This document shows positions 8,280-16,968 of a DNA stretch of 64,000 nucleotides, in pieces (position 1 is the stretch's first letter; every line of letters starts with the position of its first letter). A model generated the notes under the pieces. The model was not told the origin of the DNA. It did not search any database and was given only the letters and a program-made list of their open reading frames with translations. Source of the stretch: Exiguobacterium sp. Helios (GTDB taxonomy: Bacteria > Bacillota > Bacilli > Exiguobacteriales > Exiguobacteriaceae); assembly GCF_014524545.1 (NCBI RefSeq), contig NZ_CP053557.1, positions 1,079,501 through 1,143,500 on the forward strand, read 5' to 3'. The translations under genes and the position numbers were made by a program.

Positions 8280-9493
8280 ATGTGTTGATGATCTGTCAAA
8301 ATTTCTATCCGGAAATCGGCAGTGCTGCCAATCGGATGAAAAATATCTTTAAACGGATGGAACAACAAGGAAGTAACGTCCACGTCCTGACATCAGAACC
8401 ACTGTACCCGACGGCGGAATTGTATACGGACGCGATGTTTTGGGACGAACCAAGTTTGGATGCAGCTAACATTACCCGGATTCAACCACGTGACCTGCGG
8501 GCGACGACAAACTTATGGCGACGGCTCCGGTTGTTTTTAGAACAGTTTGTCCTGGCGGTCCGGGAAGTACGGCAGGATCAAAAACAGTATAGCTACATCT
8601 ATGCGACGACGCCTTCCATCTTTATGGGACTGGTCGGAGTCGTTGCCAAGTTCATCAAAAAAGCACCACTCGTGTTAGATGTCCGCGATTTGTGGCCGGA
8701 ATCACTGGTCGGTGTCGGTATCACGAAGTCACGTGTGTTGCTTGCCCCGCTCTACTGGCTTGAGAAATGGATGTATCATCGGGCCGATCAAATTGTCATC
8801 AACAGTGAAGGGTTTCGTTCGTATATCGAGAGCAAAGGGATCGCACCGGAGAAAATTCATTACATTCCGAATTCAATCGAAGAAAACGAATGGTTGATTA
8901 AACGGAGGAAAGTGTCGGAGCAGGTCCGCGTCGTCTATACGGGCAATATCGGATTGGCACAGGATGTGTTCTTATTGCTTGATGTAGCGGAGCAATTACA
9001 AGAGGATGGAAACATTGAATTTCACGTCGTCGGATACGGCTACCATAAAGAAAAGTTTGAAGAACATGTCTTAAAACGCGGACTGACGAATATTCATTTC
9101 ATGAACGCGATGCCGAGATGGGACGCGCTGAAACAACTTGCGAAAAGTGACATCGCCTTTGCGACGTTAGTCGAAAGTACGGCATTCGATACGGTAACGC
9201 CCGGGAAAATCATCGACTATATGGCAATGGGATGTGCGATTGTCGGAGCCGTTTCAGGACATGCGGCAAAAGTGATTGAAGAGGCCGGTGCAGGATTCGT
9301 CTCACGGGAGCGGTGTCGTGAGACAATCGTCGGACAAATCCGGTATCTCGCAGAACATCCGGAAGCGCGTGAAGCAATGGGCCAATCGGGTATAGCGTAT
9401 GTTCAGACCCATTTTGACTGGGAACAAAATCAAGAACGATTGTTTGAAGCGATTCGTAAAACTAATTTTCAAGTAGTAGGGGTGAGTGAATGA
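8276..9493 (+). CDS. Glycosyltransferase family 4 (WbuB-like)
   Basis: A 405-residue GT-B glycosyltransferase. It begins MNVLMICQNFYPEIGSAANR, the N-terminal pattern of WbuB-like L-fucosamine/amino-sugar transferases, and has the C-terminal domain with VVYTGNIGLAQ and the donor-binding E-x7-E-like segment within VESTAFDTVTPGKIIDYMAMG. The ATG at 8276 overlaps the methyltransferase stop by four bases, which is a better start than the in-frame ATG at 8171 inside the previous gene. It probably transfers a sugar to the growing wall polymer at the cytoplasmic face. Confidence 0.8.
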   Translation: MNVLMICQNFYPEIGSAANRMKNIFKRMEQQGSNVHVLTSEPLYPTAELYTDAMFWDEPSLDAANITRIQPRDLRATTNLWRRLRLFLEQFVLAVREVRQDQKQYSYIYATTPSIFMGLVGVVAKFIKKAPLVLDVRDLWPESLVGVGITKSRVLLAPLYWLEKWMYHRADQIVINSEGFRSYIESKGIAPEKIHYIPNSIEENEWLIKRRKVSEQVRVVYTGNIGLAQDVFLLLDVAEQLQEDGNIEFHVVGYGYHKEKFEEHVLKRGLTNIHFMNAMPRWDALKQLAKSDIAFATLVESTAFDTVTPGKIIDYMAMGCAIVGAVSGHAAKVIEEAGAGFVSRERCRETIVGQIRYLAEHPEAREAMGQSGIAYVQTHFDWEQNQERLFEAIRKTNFQVVGVSE

Positions 9494-10728
9494 AACGGGT
9501 CGGGATGTTTGTTTGGAATACGTTTACGAATGATGCACGTGTTTTACGGGAGTGTACGGCACTCGCGGAAGCAGGGTATCACGTCGATTTATATTGTCTC
9601 AATGATGGCACATTACCAGCGATGGAGTATCACCCGAGCGGCTTTCAAATCATCCGAATTGAACGGACACCTCCTTTTGAAACAATCCTTCGTCGTCTGA
9701 AGAAGCGTAACCCGGTTACGCTTCTGGCTGGCGCAGGATTGTTCTTGTTCGTTCCTTGGCTGATTCCGGTTGCCGTCATTCTGTATATGTTGCAGAAAAG
9801 CCGGTTTATCCGCTATGCACTGTATAACAGCTTCGGGATTGTCCGGATGACACGGGCAGCACGTAAGCGGAACTACGATATCATGCATGCCAACGATTTA
9901 AATACATTACCGCAAGCGATTTCGGCCGCGAGAGGGGCAAAAATCGTCTACGATTCGCATGAAGTCCAGACGGATCGGACGGGCTACGGAAAAGGACAAG
10001 GCGGTTTAGAACGTCATTTATTACGATTTGTGGATCAGACGATGGTCGAAAATGAGACACGTGCCGATTACCACTTAGCCCTTTACGGAGAGCGACCGGC
10101 CGTGTTGCACAATTATCCATTTTATCAAGAAACGGTACCGGAAGCACGCCCGCTCCGTCAAGAACTCGGAATGGACGAAAACGAACCGATTTTATTGTAC
10201 CAAGGCGGTATTCAGGAAGGACGGGGGCTCGGGCGGTTGATTGAAGCGATGCCGTTGATTCGAAACGGCACACTGTTGTTCATTGGCGACGGAAAAATCA
10301 AACCGGAGCTTCAACGGCTGGCGGCTACGTCCTCAGAACGAGAACGTATTCATTTTATGGATAAGGTACCGCTTGATCAGTTACCGAGTTATACAGCAGC
10401 AGCGACGGTTGGGTTTCAAGTGTTAGAAAACGTTTGTTTTAACCATTATTCGGCCTCTTCGAATAAATTATTTGAATACATGTCAGCCCTTGTCCCGGTC
10501 GTGGCAGCAGATTTACCGGAAATCCGTGGTGTCGTCGAGACAGAGGCCGTCGGACTGATTGTTGACGTTGAATCACCGCAATCGATTGCCGCTGCCGTCA
10601 ATCAAATCGTCGAAGAGGACGGGTTACGTCAGGCGATGAAAGAACGGACAAAGCAGGCACGGCAGAAATACAACTGGGATAAAGAAAAAGACCGATTATT
10701 GACTGTCTACCATGAATTAGTGAAGTAA
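9490..10728 (+). CDS. Glycosyltransferase family 4
   Basis: A 412-residue GT4 enzyme with an ATGA overlap to the previous gene. The N-terminal domain starts KRVGMFVWNTFTNDARVLRE; a hydrophobic segment around residues 72-96 may let it dip into the membrane. The C-terminal domain shows LLYQGGIQEGRGL, FIGDG and the SSNKLFEYMSALVPVVAADLPEI segment typical of the donor site. It is the last gene of the first polysaccharide unit and is followed by a 300-base gap full of inverted repeats. Confidence 0.8.
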   Translation: MKRVGMFVWNTFTNDARVLRECTALAEAGYHVDLYCLNDGTLPAMEYHPSGFQIIRIERTPPFETILRRLKKRNPVTLLAGAGLFLFVPWLIPVAVILYMLQKSRFIRYALYNSFGIVRMTRAARKRNYDIMHANDLNTLPQAISAARGAKIVYDSHEVQTDRTGYGKGQGGLERHLLRFVDQTMVENETRADYHLALYGERPAVLHNYPFYQETVPEARPLRQELGMDENEPILLYQGGIQEGRGLGRLIEAMPLIRNGTLLFIGDGKIKPELQRLAATSSERERIHFMDKVPLDQLPSYTAAATVGFQVLENVCFNHYSASSNKLFEYMSALVPVVAADLPEIRGVVETEAVGLIVDVESPQSIAAAVNQIVEEDGLRQAMKERTKQARQKYNWDKEKDRLLTVYHELVK

Positions 10729-10745
10729 ATGAACGAGAACAGAAT

Positions 10746-10816
10746 CGAGAAACAACAAAGATGCAGGTAATTCCACGCTGAAGAACGATGGAATTGACCG
10801 GATTGTGTTGTTTCTC
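10746..10816 (+). repeat. Nested inverted repeats in the gap before wecC
   Basis: Perfect 11-base arms GAGAAACAACA (10747-10757) and TGTTGTTTCTC (10806-10816) enclose a second perfect 7-base pair AATTCCA (10769-10775) and TGGAATT (10789-10795). There is no T-run afterwards, so it is not a standard terminator. It would fold into a two-tier RNA hairpin in the 10729-11028 gap, where I see no gene. Confidence 0.55.
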
Positions 10817-10955
10817 TCGCGAATGCAACAAAAGTTCGTTGTTTATTTACAAGCTTTACAAAAAGCATAGGAAAAGGGCGGAATGTAAGGTCTGTGAAGA
10901 ATGGTTTAAGAGATGGTTAGAAGCATTGGAAACACAAGCAATTGTCGTTATGGTC

Positions 10956-11013
10956 TAGGTACAGCCACGACACAGTCAGTTTTTTTGACGTGAAGGACTA
11001 ACTCGTACCTAGA
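10956..11013 (+). repeat. Inverted repeat next to the wecC ribosome binding site
   Basis: Perfect 9-base arms TCTAGGTAC (10956-10964) and GTACCTAGA (11005-11013) flank about 40 bases with a T-run. The right arm ends one base before the TGGAGGA ribosome binding site of wecC, so RNA folding here could affect translation. Confidence 0.5.
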
Positions 11014-11028
11014 TGGAGGAATGACAAA

Positions 11029-12321
11029 ATGAAACTTTGTACAATCGGACTCGGATATATTGGATTACCTTCTTCAGCCATGTTTGCAGATCACGGAACG
11101 GACGTCGTCGGGGTCGACATCGACCCGCGCATCGTTAAGATGTTGAATGCGGGAGACATTCATATTGAAGAACCGGGACTTGAAGATGTCATCAAGCGTG
11201 TCGTCGCAAACGGAAAGTTTCGGGCAACACTGACACCGGAACCGGCAGATGTCTTTTTAATTGCTGTTCCGACACCGAATTTAAATGACACGTATAAATC
11301 TTGTGACTTGAAGTATGTCCTGTCAGCCGTTCAGAATATGTTGCCGCACGTTCAAAAAGGCAACGTCATCATCGTCGAATCAACAATCGCTCCGCGGACG
11401 ATGGATGATCATGTCCGACCATTGATTGAAGCAGCCGGGTTCGTTATCGGTCAAGACGTCTTCGTCGTTCATTGTCCGGAGCGGGTGCTTCCGGGACAAA
11501 TCTTACATGAACTCATTCACAATAACCGGATTGTCGGCGGATTGACACCGGCTTGCGCGGATGCAGGAGCGGCTGTCTATGAAACATTCGTTCAAGGTGA
11601 AATCGTCAAGACGGATGCGAAGACGGCAGAGATGTCGAAATTGATGGAGAACACGTTCCGCGATGTTAACATCGCCCTAGCCAATGAACTGACGCAAGTG
11701 TGTCATAAACTCGAGATCAACGTGCTCGACGTAATCGAGATGGCGAACATGCATCCACGTGTCAATCTACATCATCCGGGACCGGGTGTCGGCGGGCATT
11801 GTCTTGCGGTGGATCCGTACTTCATCGTCGCAAAAGCACCGTCGCTTGCCCGGATTATTCATACGGCACGGGAAACAAACGTCAACATGCCGCACTTCGT
11901 CGCTGAACAGGCAGAGCGCCTTGTTGCGTCTCACGTCCGACCAAAAATCGCAGTGTTCGGCGTCACATACAAAGGGAACGTCGATGATATGCGCGAAAGT
12001 CCGGCTGTCGATGTCATCGAGCAATTGATTGACCGCGGCATGGATGTAGCAGTCTGTGATCCACACGTCGAACGTTCGATTTCGTCACGCTTTGAGCTTG
12101 TCGATGAGATTGATGCGATCCAAGGTGCGGATCTGGCACTGGTACTCGTCGACCATGATGAGTTTAAACAGTTTGATTCAAGGCGTCTTGTGAATCAGAT
12201 GCGGACACCCGTCTTGTTTGATACAAAAGGAATCGTTCAACCGCTTGAAGACATCACGGTCCTGAATTTTGGTAACTTGCATACGTATCAAACGACGGAA
12301 GTGGATGCGAAGGCGATATGA
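11029..12321 (+). CDS. wecC: UDP-N-acetyl-D-mannosamine dehydrogenase
   Basis: A 430-residue UDP-sugar 6-dehydrogenase. The NAD-binding GLGYIGLP lies at residues 7-14; the catalytic cysteine is Cys258 in GVGGHCLAVDP; the central HCPERVLPGQ and the C-terminal TYKGNVDDMRESP segments are those of the WecC branch rather than of UDP-glucose dehydrogenase. It oxidises UDP-ManNAc twice with NAD to give UDP-ManNAcA. The matching epimerase WecB is three genes downstream, so the locus can make UDP-ManNAcA from UDP-GlcNAc. A GGAGGA precedes the ATG. It heads the second unit of the locus. Confidence 0.9.
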   Translation: MKLCTIGLGYIGLPSSAMFADHGTDVVGVDIDPRIVKMLNAGDIHIEEPGLEDVIKRVVANGKFRATLTPEPADVFLIAVPTPNLNDTYKSCDLKYVLSAVQNMLPHVQKGNVIIVESTIAPRTMDDHVRPLIEAAGFVIGQDVFVVHCPERVLPGQILHELIHNNRIVGGLTPACADAGAAVYETFVQGEIVKTDAKTAEMSKLMENTFRDVNIALANELTQVCHKLEINVLDVIEMANMHPRVNLHHPGPGVGGHCLAVDPYFIVAKAPSLARIIHTARETNVNMPHFVAEQAERLVASHVRPKIAVFGVTYKGNVDDMRESPAVDVIEQLIDRGMDVAVCDPHVERSISSRFELVDEIDAIQGADLALVLVDHDEFKQFDSRRLVNQMRTPVLFDTKGIVQPLEDITVLNFGNLHTYQTTEVDAKAI

Positions 12322-13118
12322 ACGGGGTCGGTACAATCGGGAAAGAGCTGAAAGATCATTTTTATCTAATCTTTCGTCTTTCACTTTATGAAACAAAAAG
12401 TCAGTACAGCATGCAATACCTCGGATGGTTCTGGGAAATCATGACACCACTTCTGCAGATTGGGGTTTACTGGGTCGTGTTCGGTTTCGGAATCCGTGGC
12501 GGAAATCCGGTCGACGGAATTCCATTCGTCTTTTGGTTGGTCAGTGGACTAATTGCCTGGTTTTTCATCGGCAGTACGATACCAAGCGGCTCACGATCGA
12601 TTTACGGTCGGGTCGCCCTTGTTTCGAAAATGCACTTTCCACTCAGTACGATTCCGGCCTATGTCATCTTGGCGCAATTTTACCGTCATGTCGCAATGAT
12701 TGCCTTGACGATTGTTCTCGGAATGGCATTCGGTTATTTTCCGGGCTGGCATACGTTTGAATTGTTGTATATCGTCCCGGCTGGTGTGATTTTTCTGTAT
12801 GCCGTCTCACTTTTGTTGTCTGCTCTGGCAACGATGATTCGGGATGTACAAAACATGGTGACTTCGGCGATCCGGATGTTGATGTATTTGACGCCCATCA
12901 TGTGGATTCCACCGAATCACAGTCTGTTTAAGACGTTGTTGATGATCAATCCTCTCGTCTATTTGATCGAAGGATACCGCTCGGCATTGATCGGGACCGG
13001 TTATCTGCTCGATCACGTCTGGTATGGAGTCTACTTCTGGACTGTGACGTCCGTTTTGTTAGTGGTAGGAGCAGCAGTTCATCTGCGGTTCCGGCGGTAC
13101 TTCATTGATTATGTCTAG
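12318..13118 (+). CDS. ABC polysaccharide exporter permease (TagG/Wzm-like)
   Basis: A 266-residue ABC-2 type permease with about six transmembrane helices and an N-terminal cytoplasmic segment. Signature pieces include YLGWFWEIMTPLLQIGVYW near residues 35-53, and MYLTPIMWIPPN about residue 193. It overlaps wecC by four bases and is followed by its ATPase, forming a TagGH/Wzm-Wzt pair. Such pairs flip a complete undecaprenyl-linked glycan to the outer face of the membrane. It implies that the polymer is finished in the cytoplasm rather than polymerised outside by Wzy. Confidence 0.85.
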   Translation: MNGVGTIGKELKDHFYLIFRLSLYETKSQYSMQYLGWFWEIMTPLLQIGVYWVVFGFGIRGGNPVDGIPFVFWLVSGLIAWFFIGSTIPSGSRSIYGRVALVSKMHFPLSTIPAYVILAQFYRHVAMIALTIVLGMAFGYFPGWHTFELLYIVPAGVIFLYAVSLLLSALATMIRDVQNMVTSAIRMLMYLTPIMWIPPNHSLFKTLLMINPLVYLIEGYRSALIGTGYLLDHVWYGVYFWTVTSVLLVVGAAVHLRFRRYFIDYV

Positions 13119-13129
13119 GAGGAAAAAAC

Positions 13130-13960
13130 ATGAGTCACGTCGTATTCGAGAATGTTTCAAAACGCTACGTCTTATATGCCCGACCAATTGATAAATTAAA
13201 AGAAGTGTTGTTCGGTAAAGTCAGCGGTAAACCGTTTTATGCTTTAAAAAATATCTCGTTCTCCGTCGAACAAGGCGAAATCGTCGGTGTGGTCGGAATC
13301 AACGGGAGTGGGAAGTCGACCTTGTCGCATCTGCTCGCCAATGTCACGCCGCCGACATACGGTCGTGTGACACTTGGCGGTAAATCGGCATTAATCGCAA
13401 TTTCCAGTGGTCTCAACAATCAGCTGACCGGACGGGACAACATCGAATTAAAAGGATTGATGATGGGGCTGACCAAAAAACAGATCCAGGCGATTACACC
13501 GGAAATTCTGGAGTTTGCGGACATCGGGGATTTCATCGATCAACCCGTCAAAACGTATTCAAGCGGGATGCGGGCGCGACTTGGTTTTGCCATCTCGATT
13601 AATATCAATCCGGATATCCTGATCATCGATGAGGCCCTGTCGGTTGGTGACCAGACATTTACGGAAAAATGCCTCGATAAGATGCGGGAATTTCGCGACC
13701 AGGGAAAAACGATCTTTTTTGTCAGCCATTCCTTGAATCAAGTCAAAAGTTTTTGTACAAAAATCCTTTGGCTGGAGTATGGAGAAGTTCGGATGTTTGG
13801 ACCGACAGCAGAAACGATGGCGGAGTATAACAAATATTTATATTGGTACAAACAGCTGACGAAAAAACAAGCTGCACATTATGTCATGAAAAAAAGAACA
13901 GGACGAAGTGATGAAATCGAGCGTTCGGCACGCGGTGAAACGATTGAATTGTCGTCATGA
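13130..13960 (+). CDS. ABC polysaccharide exporter ATPase (TagH/Wzt-like, short form)
   Basis: A 276-residue ABC ATPase. Walker A is GINGSGKST at residues 56-64, the signature is YSSGMRARLGF, Walker B is ILIIDEALSVGD, with the H-loop in FFVSHSLNQV. This matches the TagH/Wzt polysaccharide subfamily. It lacks both the C-terminal carbohydrate-binding domain of long Wzt proteins and the membrane/extracellular extension of B. subtilis TagH (527 residues). The last 40 residues are basic and have no recognised fold. An AGGAGG site precedes the ATG, 11 bases after the permease stop. Confidence 0.85.
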   Translation: MSHVVFENVSKRYVLYARPIDKLKEVLFGKVSGKPFYALKNISFSVEQGEIVGVVGINGSGKSTLSHLLANVTPPTYGRVTLGGKSALIAISSGLNNQLTGRDNIELKGLMMGLTKKQIQAITPEILEFADIGDFIDQPVKTYSSGMRARLGFAISININPDILIIDEALSVGDQTFTEKCLDKMREFRDQGKTIFFVSHSLNQVKSFCTKILWLEYGEVRMFGPTAETMAEYNKYLYWYKQLTKKQAAHYVMKKRTGRSDEIERSARGETIELSS

Positions 13961-13983
13961 ATAACGGATAGGGGATGGAACGA

Positions 13984-15084
13984 ATGAAACGAGTCATGTT
14001 AGTGTTCGGAACGAGACCGGAAGCAATCAAGATGGCGCCTGTCGTCAAAGCATTGGAAAAACGAGAAGGAGTCGAACCGATTGTCGTCGTGACGGCACAA
14101 CACCGGGAAATGCTCGATCAAGTCCTTGAACTGTTCCAGATTGTTCCCGACCATGATTTAGACCTGATGCGTCCACGTCAGACACTAGAAGAGATGACGG
14201 CACGGATTTTAAATGCGATGCGTCGTGTCTTAGAAAAAGAGCAACCGGATTTGGTGTTGGTCCATGGGGATACGACAACGACATTCGCGGCTTCGCTTGC
14301 GGCTTTCTACCAACAGATTCCGGTTGGTCATGTCGAAGCCGGCTTACGGACGTATCAGAAGTATGCCCCATTCCCGGAAGAAATGAATCGTCAATTGACG
14401 GGTGTACTCGCTGATTACCATTTTGCGCCGACCGATCAGGCGGCGGAAAATCTACGGTTGGAAAATAAACAGACTCCGGTCATCGTAACGGGAAATACAG
14501 TCATCGACGCATTAAAAACAACGGTTTCGAAAGACTACACGCACCCGGTGTTGACAGATCTTACAGTGAGCGGACGGAAGCTGGTTTTATTGACTGTTCA
14601 CCGACGCGAAAATCACCTGCAATTATCGCAAATTTTTGATGCCGTCGAACGATTGGCGGACAGTCATCCGGATATCGAAATCGTCTATCCGGTCCATCCG
14701 AACCCGATTGTCCTCGAGGCAGCGGAACAGTTAAACCATCATCCGCGCATCCGATTGATTGAACCGCTCGATGTCTTTGATTTTCATAATTTGGCAGCCC
14801 GGGCGACACTGATTTTGACGGATTCTGGCGGTATCCAAGAGGAAGCACCTTCGCTTGGCGTGCCGGTCCTCGTCTTGCGTGATACGACCGAGCGTCCGGA
14901 AGGTGTCGCAGCCGGTACGTTGAAGCTTGTCGGGACGGATCCGGAACGTATTTATGAAACAGGTCATCTGTTACTGACAAATCAAGGGGCTTATGACGCG
15001 ATGGCACAAGCGGCGAATCCATACGGAGACGGTCATGCGGCAGAACGTATTGTGGATGCGATTTTAAGCGAGGTACCGGTATGA
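13984..15084 (+). CDS. wecB: UDP-N-acetylglucosamine 2-epimerase (non-hydrolysing)
   Basis: A 366-residue WecB/MnaA enzyme that interconverts UDP-GlcNAc and UDP-ManNAc. The start MKRVMLVFGTRPEAIKMAP, the VHGDTTT segment, HVEAGLRT, and the C-terminal LTDSGGIQEEAPSLGVPVLVLR with RPEG are all family hallmarks. The ATG at 13984 is nine bases from AGGGG; the ATG at 13975 touches that site and is unlikely. With WecC it supplies UDP-ManNAcA for the wall polymer. In Gram-positives the same enzyme also serves wall teichoic acid linkage units (MnaA), and that second use cannot be excluded. Confidence 0.92.
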   Translation: MKRVMLVFGTRPEAIKMAPVVKALEKREGVEPIVVVTAQHREMLDQVLELFQIVPDHDLDLMRPRQTLEEMTARILNAMRRVLEKEQPDLVLVHGDTTTTFAASLAAFYQQIPVGHVEAGLRTYQKYAPFPEEMNRQLTGVLADYHFAPTDQAAENLRLENKQTPVIVTGNTVIDALKTTVSKDYTHPVLTDLTVSGRKLVLLTVHRRENHLQLSQIFDAVERLADSHPDIEIVYPVHPNPIVLEAAEQLNHHPRIRLIEPLDVFDFHNLAARATLILTDSGGIQEEAPSLGVPVLVLRDTTERPEGVAAGTLKLVGTDPERIYETGHLLLTNQGAYDAMAQAANPYGDGHAAERIVDAILSEVPV

Positions 15085-15575
15085 GTTCACGTTCATTGGA
15101 ACTGGCAAGTTATCAGTTTTTTCCGCAAGGGGACCGCGATAAAATTCTGCTCGAAGAAGATGCGGACGGTGTTTGGTTCGATTTTCAAGAGGCAGATCCG
15201 ACCGATAAGCTGTACATCCAATTGTTTGATCAGGGATTTCAATATCCTCCCTCGAAGTTGTATCGTGCCGACGCCTCTTATGGACAGGCCGAGTCCATCA
15301 CATTGACGTGCGAGCTGGAAGCGGACTCGTCATGCGACGTTCAGGTGTTCAAGATGCAATACGGGCAAAAAAAACGGATGCATTCAGAGACGGAATGGCT
15401 GACGGTAAACGGAAAAACAATATGTTCCTTACAATTGAAACGAGTCAAAGGCGCCGACTATTTTAAAATTGCATTCAAGTTTTTACTCGAAGGGGACATG
15501 CGGGTTCGGTTGACGGCGCTACACGTCAACCGGCTTGTTCCGATCAAGCAGGAGGAATCCTATCATGTTATTTAG
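15081..15575 (+). CDS. Unknown 164-aa protein of the wall-polysaccharide operon
   Basis: I do not recognise this family. The product has no signal peptide and no hydrophobic helix, so it should be cytoplasmic. It is acidic at the N terminus, and the rest alternates hydrophobic and polar residues in a way that suggests a beta-sandwich. It overlaps the epimerase stop by four bases, and the MBOAT start lies inside its 3' end, so translation is tightly coupled. Position between the sugar-nucleotide gene and the acylation genes points to handling of the glycan, perhaps binding it. This is inference from context only. Confidence 0.7.
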   Translation: MSSRSLELASYQFFPQGDRDKILLEEDADGVWFDFQEADPTDKLYIQLFDQGFQYPPSKLYRADASYGQAESITLTCELEADSSCDVQVFKMQYGQKKRMHSETEWLTVNGKTICSLQLKRVKGADYFKIAFKFLLEGDMRVRLTALHVNRLVPIKQEESYHVI

Positions 15576-16953
15576 TTCGACGATTTTTTTATTTCTATTC
15601 TTACCGATCGTGTTGCTTGTCTACCACTTGTTGCCACGCACGTTTCGGAACGGCTGGCTCCTTGTAGCGAGCCTTTTCTTTTATGCCTGGGGTGAACCGA
15701 GATTCGTCCTATTGATGTTGACCAGCATTTTAATCAACTATCTGTTTGCATTGGCCGTACACACGTACCGGACACGGATTGGTGTCAAATGGATCATGTT
15801 TAGTATGATTGCTGTCAACCTGGGACTGCTCGGTTGGTTTAAATACAGCGGATTTTTTGTGACGTCAATCAACGAGACTTTTCAAACGACGTTGTTTGTC
15901 CCGGAAGTCGTTTTACCAATTGGGATTTCATTCTTTACTTTCCAAGCGATGAGTTACGTCATCGATGTGTACCGTCAAGCGGGACAGGTCCAAAAAAACC
16001 CACTTGACCTCGCTTTGTACATCGCGTTGTTTCCGCAGTTGATTGCCGGTCCGATTGTCCGCTATGAGACGGTTGCGGACGAAATCAATCACCGGCGGGA
16101 AACCTTGCCTGAATTCGCACAAGGCGTCCGCCGCTTTATCATCGGCTTATCCAAAAAATTGATTTTAGCGAACGGATGCGGGCAAGTCGCGGATACGATT
16201 TTTAACATGAAGGATTTATCGATGGGTCTCGCTTGGATTGGAATCATCGCCTATGCCTTGCAAATTTATTTTGATTTTTCCGGTTACAGCGACATGGCGA
16301 TTGGACTGGGGTTGATGTTTGGCTTTCATTTTCTTGAAAACTTTAACTATCCGTACATCTCAAAATCAGTCTCTGAATTTTGGCGCCGGTGGCATATTTC
16401 ATTAGGCTCTTGGTTCCGGGATTATGTCTACATTCCTCTTGGAGGAAACCGGGTGTCGCCGTGGAAACAGTACCGCAATCTCGGAATCGTTTGGATGTTG
16501 ACCGGACTTTGGCACGGCGCAAGCTGGACGTTTGTTGCCTGGGGAATCTATTACGGAATCTGGATCATGCTCGAAAAAGCCTTCCTCGGAAAACTGCTGG
16601 CGCGGATTCCCGTATTCGCGACGGTGTGGACGCTTGTTCTCGTTTTGGTCGGGTGGGTCTTTTTCCGGGCAGAAACGTTCCCGGAAGCGATCACGTACAT
16701 TCAAGCGATGTTCGTCCCGGATGTGCTGTGGGATGACCGCGCGAGTTATCAACTCGTCCAAAATGGTGTCATTTTAGCGCTGGCGTGTCTTGCTGCGACT
16801 CCGATTCCAAAACGGATCGGCGAACGATTTGTCGAATCATCGGGCAAAGTCGGACAGACGATGCAATATGGATACGCGATGGTCTTGTTGTTCCTCGCTA
16901 CATCGGCACTCGTCGCAAGTACATTTAATCCCTTTATTTATTTCCGTTTCTAG
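15565..16953 (+). CDS. MBOAT O-acyltransferase (AlgI/DltB/PatA type)
   Basis: A 462-residue polytopic membrane protein of the MBOAT family. The start MLFSSTIFLFLFLPIVLLVY and the LPIGISFFTFQAMSYVIDVYR, QLIAGPIVRY, SDMAIGLG and FWRRWHISLGSWFRDYVYIPLGG segments are those of the AlgI/DltB branch; the invariant histidine is His317 in LTGLWHGASW. These proteins pass acetyl groups across the membrane to an extracytoplasmic transferase. An in-frame TTG at 15535 exists, but AGGAGG at 15550-15555 fixes the ATG at 15565. The next gene encodes the expected extracellular partner. Confidence 0.9.
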   Translation: MLFSSTIFLFLFLPIVLLVYHLLPRTFRNGWLLVASLFFYAWGEPRFVLLMLTSILINYLFALAVHTYRTRIGVKWIMFSMIAVNLGLLGWFKYSGFFVTSINETFQTTLFVPEVVLPIGISFFTFQAMSYVIDVYRQAGQVQKNPLDLALYIALFPQLIAGPIVRYETVADEINHRRETLPEFAQGVRRFIIGLSKKLILANGCGQVADTIFNMKDLSMGLAWIGIIAYALQIYFDFSGYSDMAIGLGLMFGFHFLENFNYPYISKSVSEFWRRWHISLGSWFRDYVYIPLGGNRVSPWKQYRNLGIVWMLTGLWHGASWTFVAWGIYYGIWIMLEKAFLGKLLARIPVFATVWTLVLVLVGWVFFRAETFPEAITYIQAMFVPDVLWDDRASYQLVQNGVILALACLAATPIPKRIGERFVESSGKVGQTMQYGYAMVLLFLATSALVASTFNPFIYFRF

Positions 16954-16968
16954 AAAGGAGAAGACGAC

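Noticed and set aside
14561-15022. 153-codon reverse frame inside wecB
   Set aside because: Antisense shadow of a well-conserved gene with no start signals.
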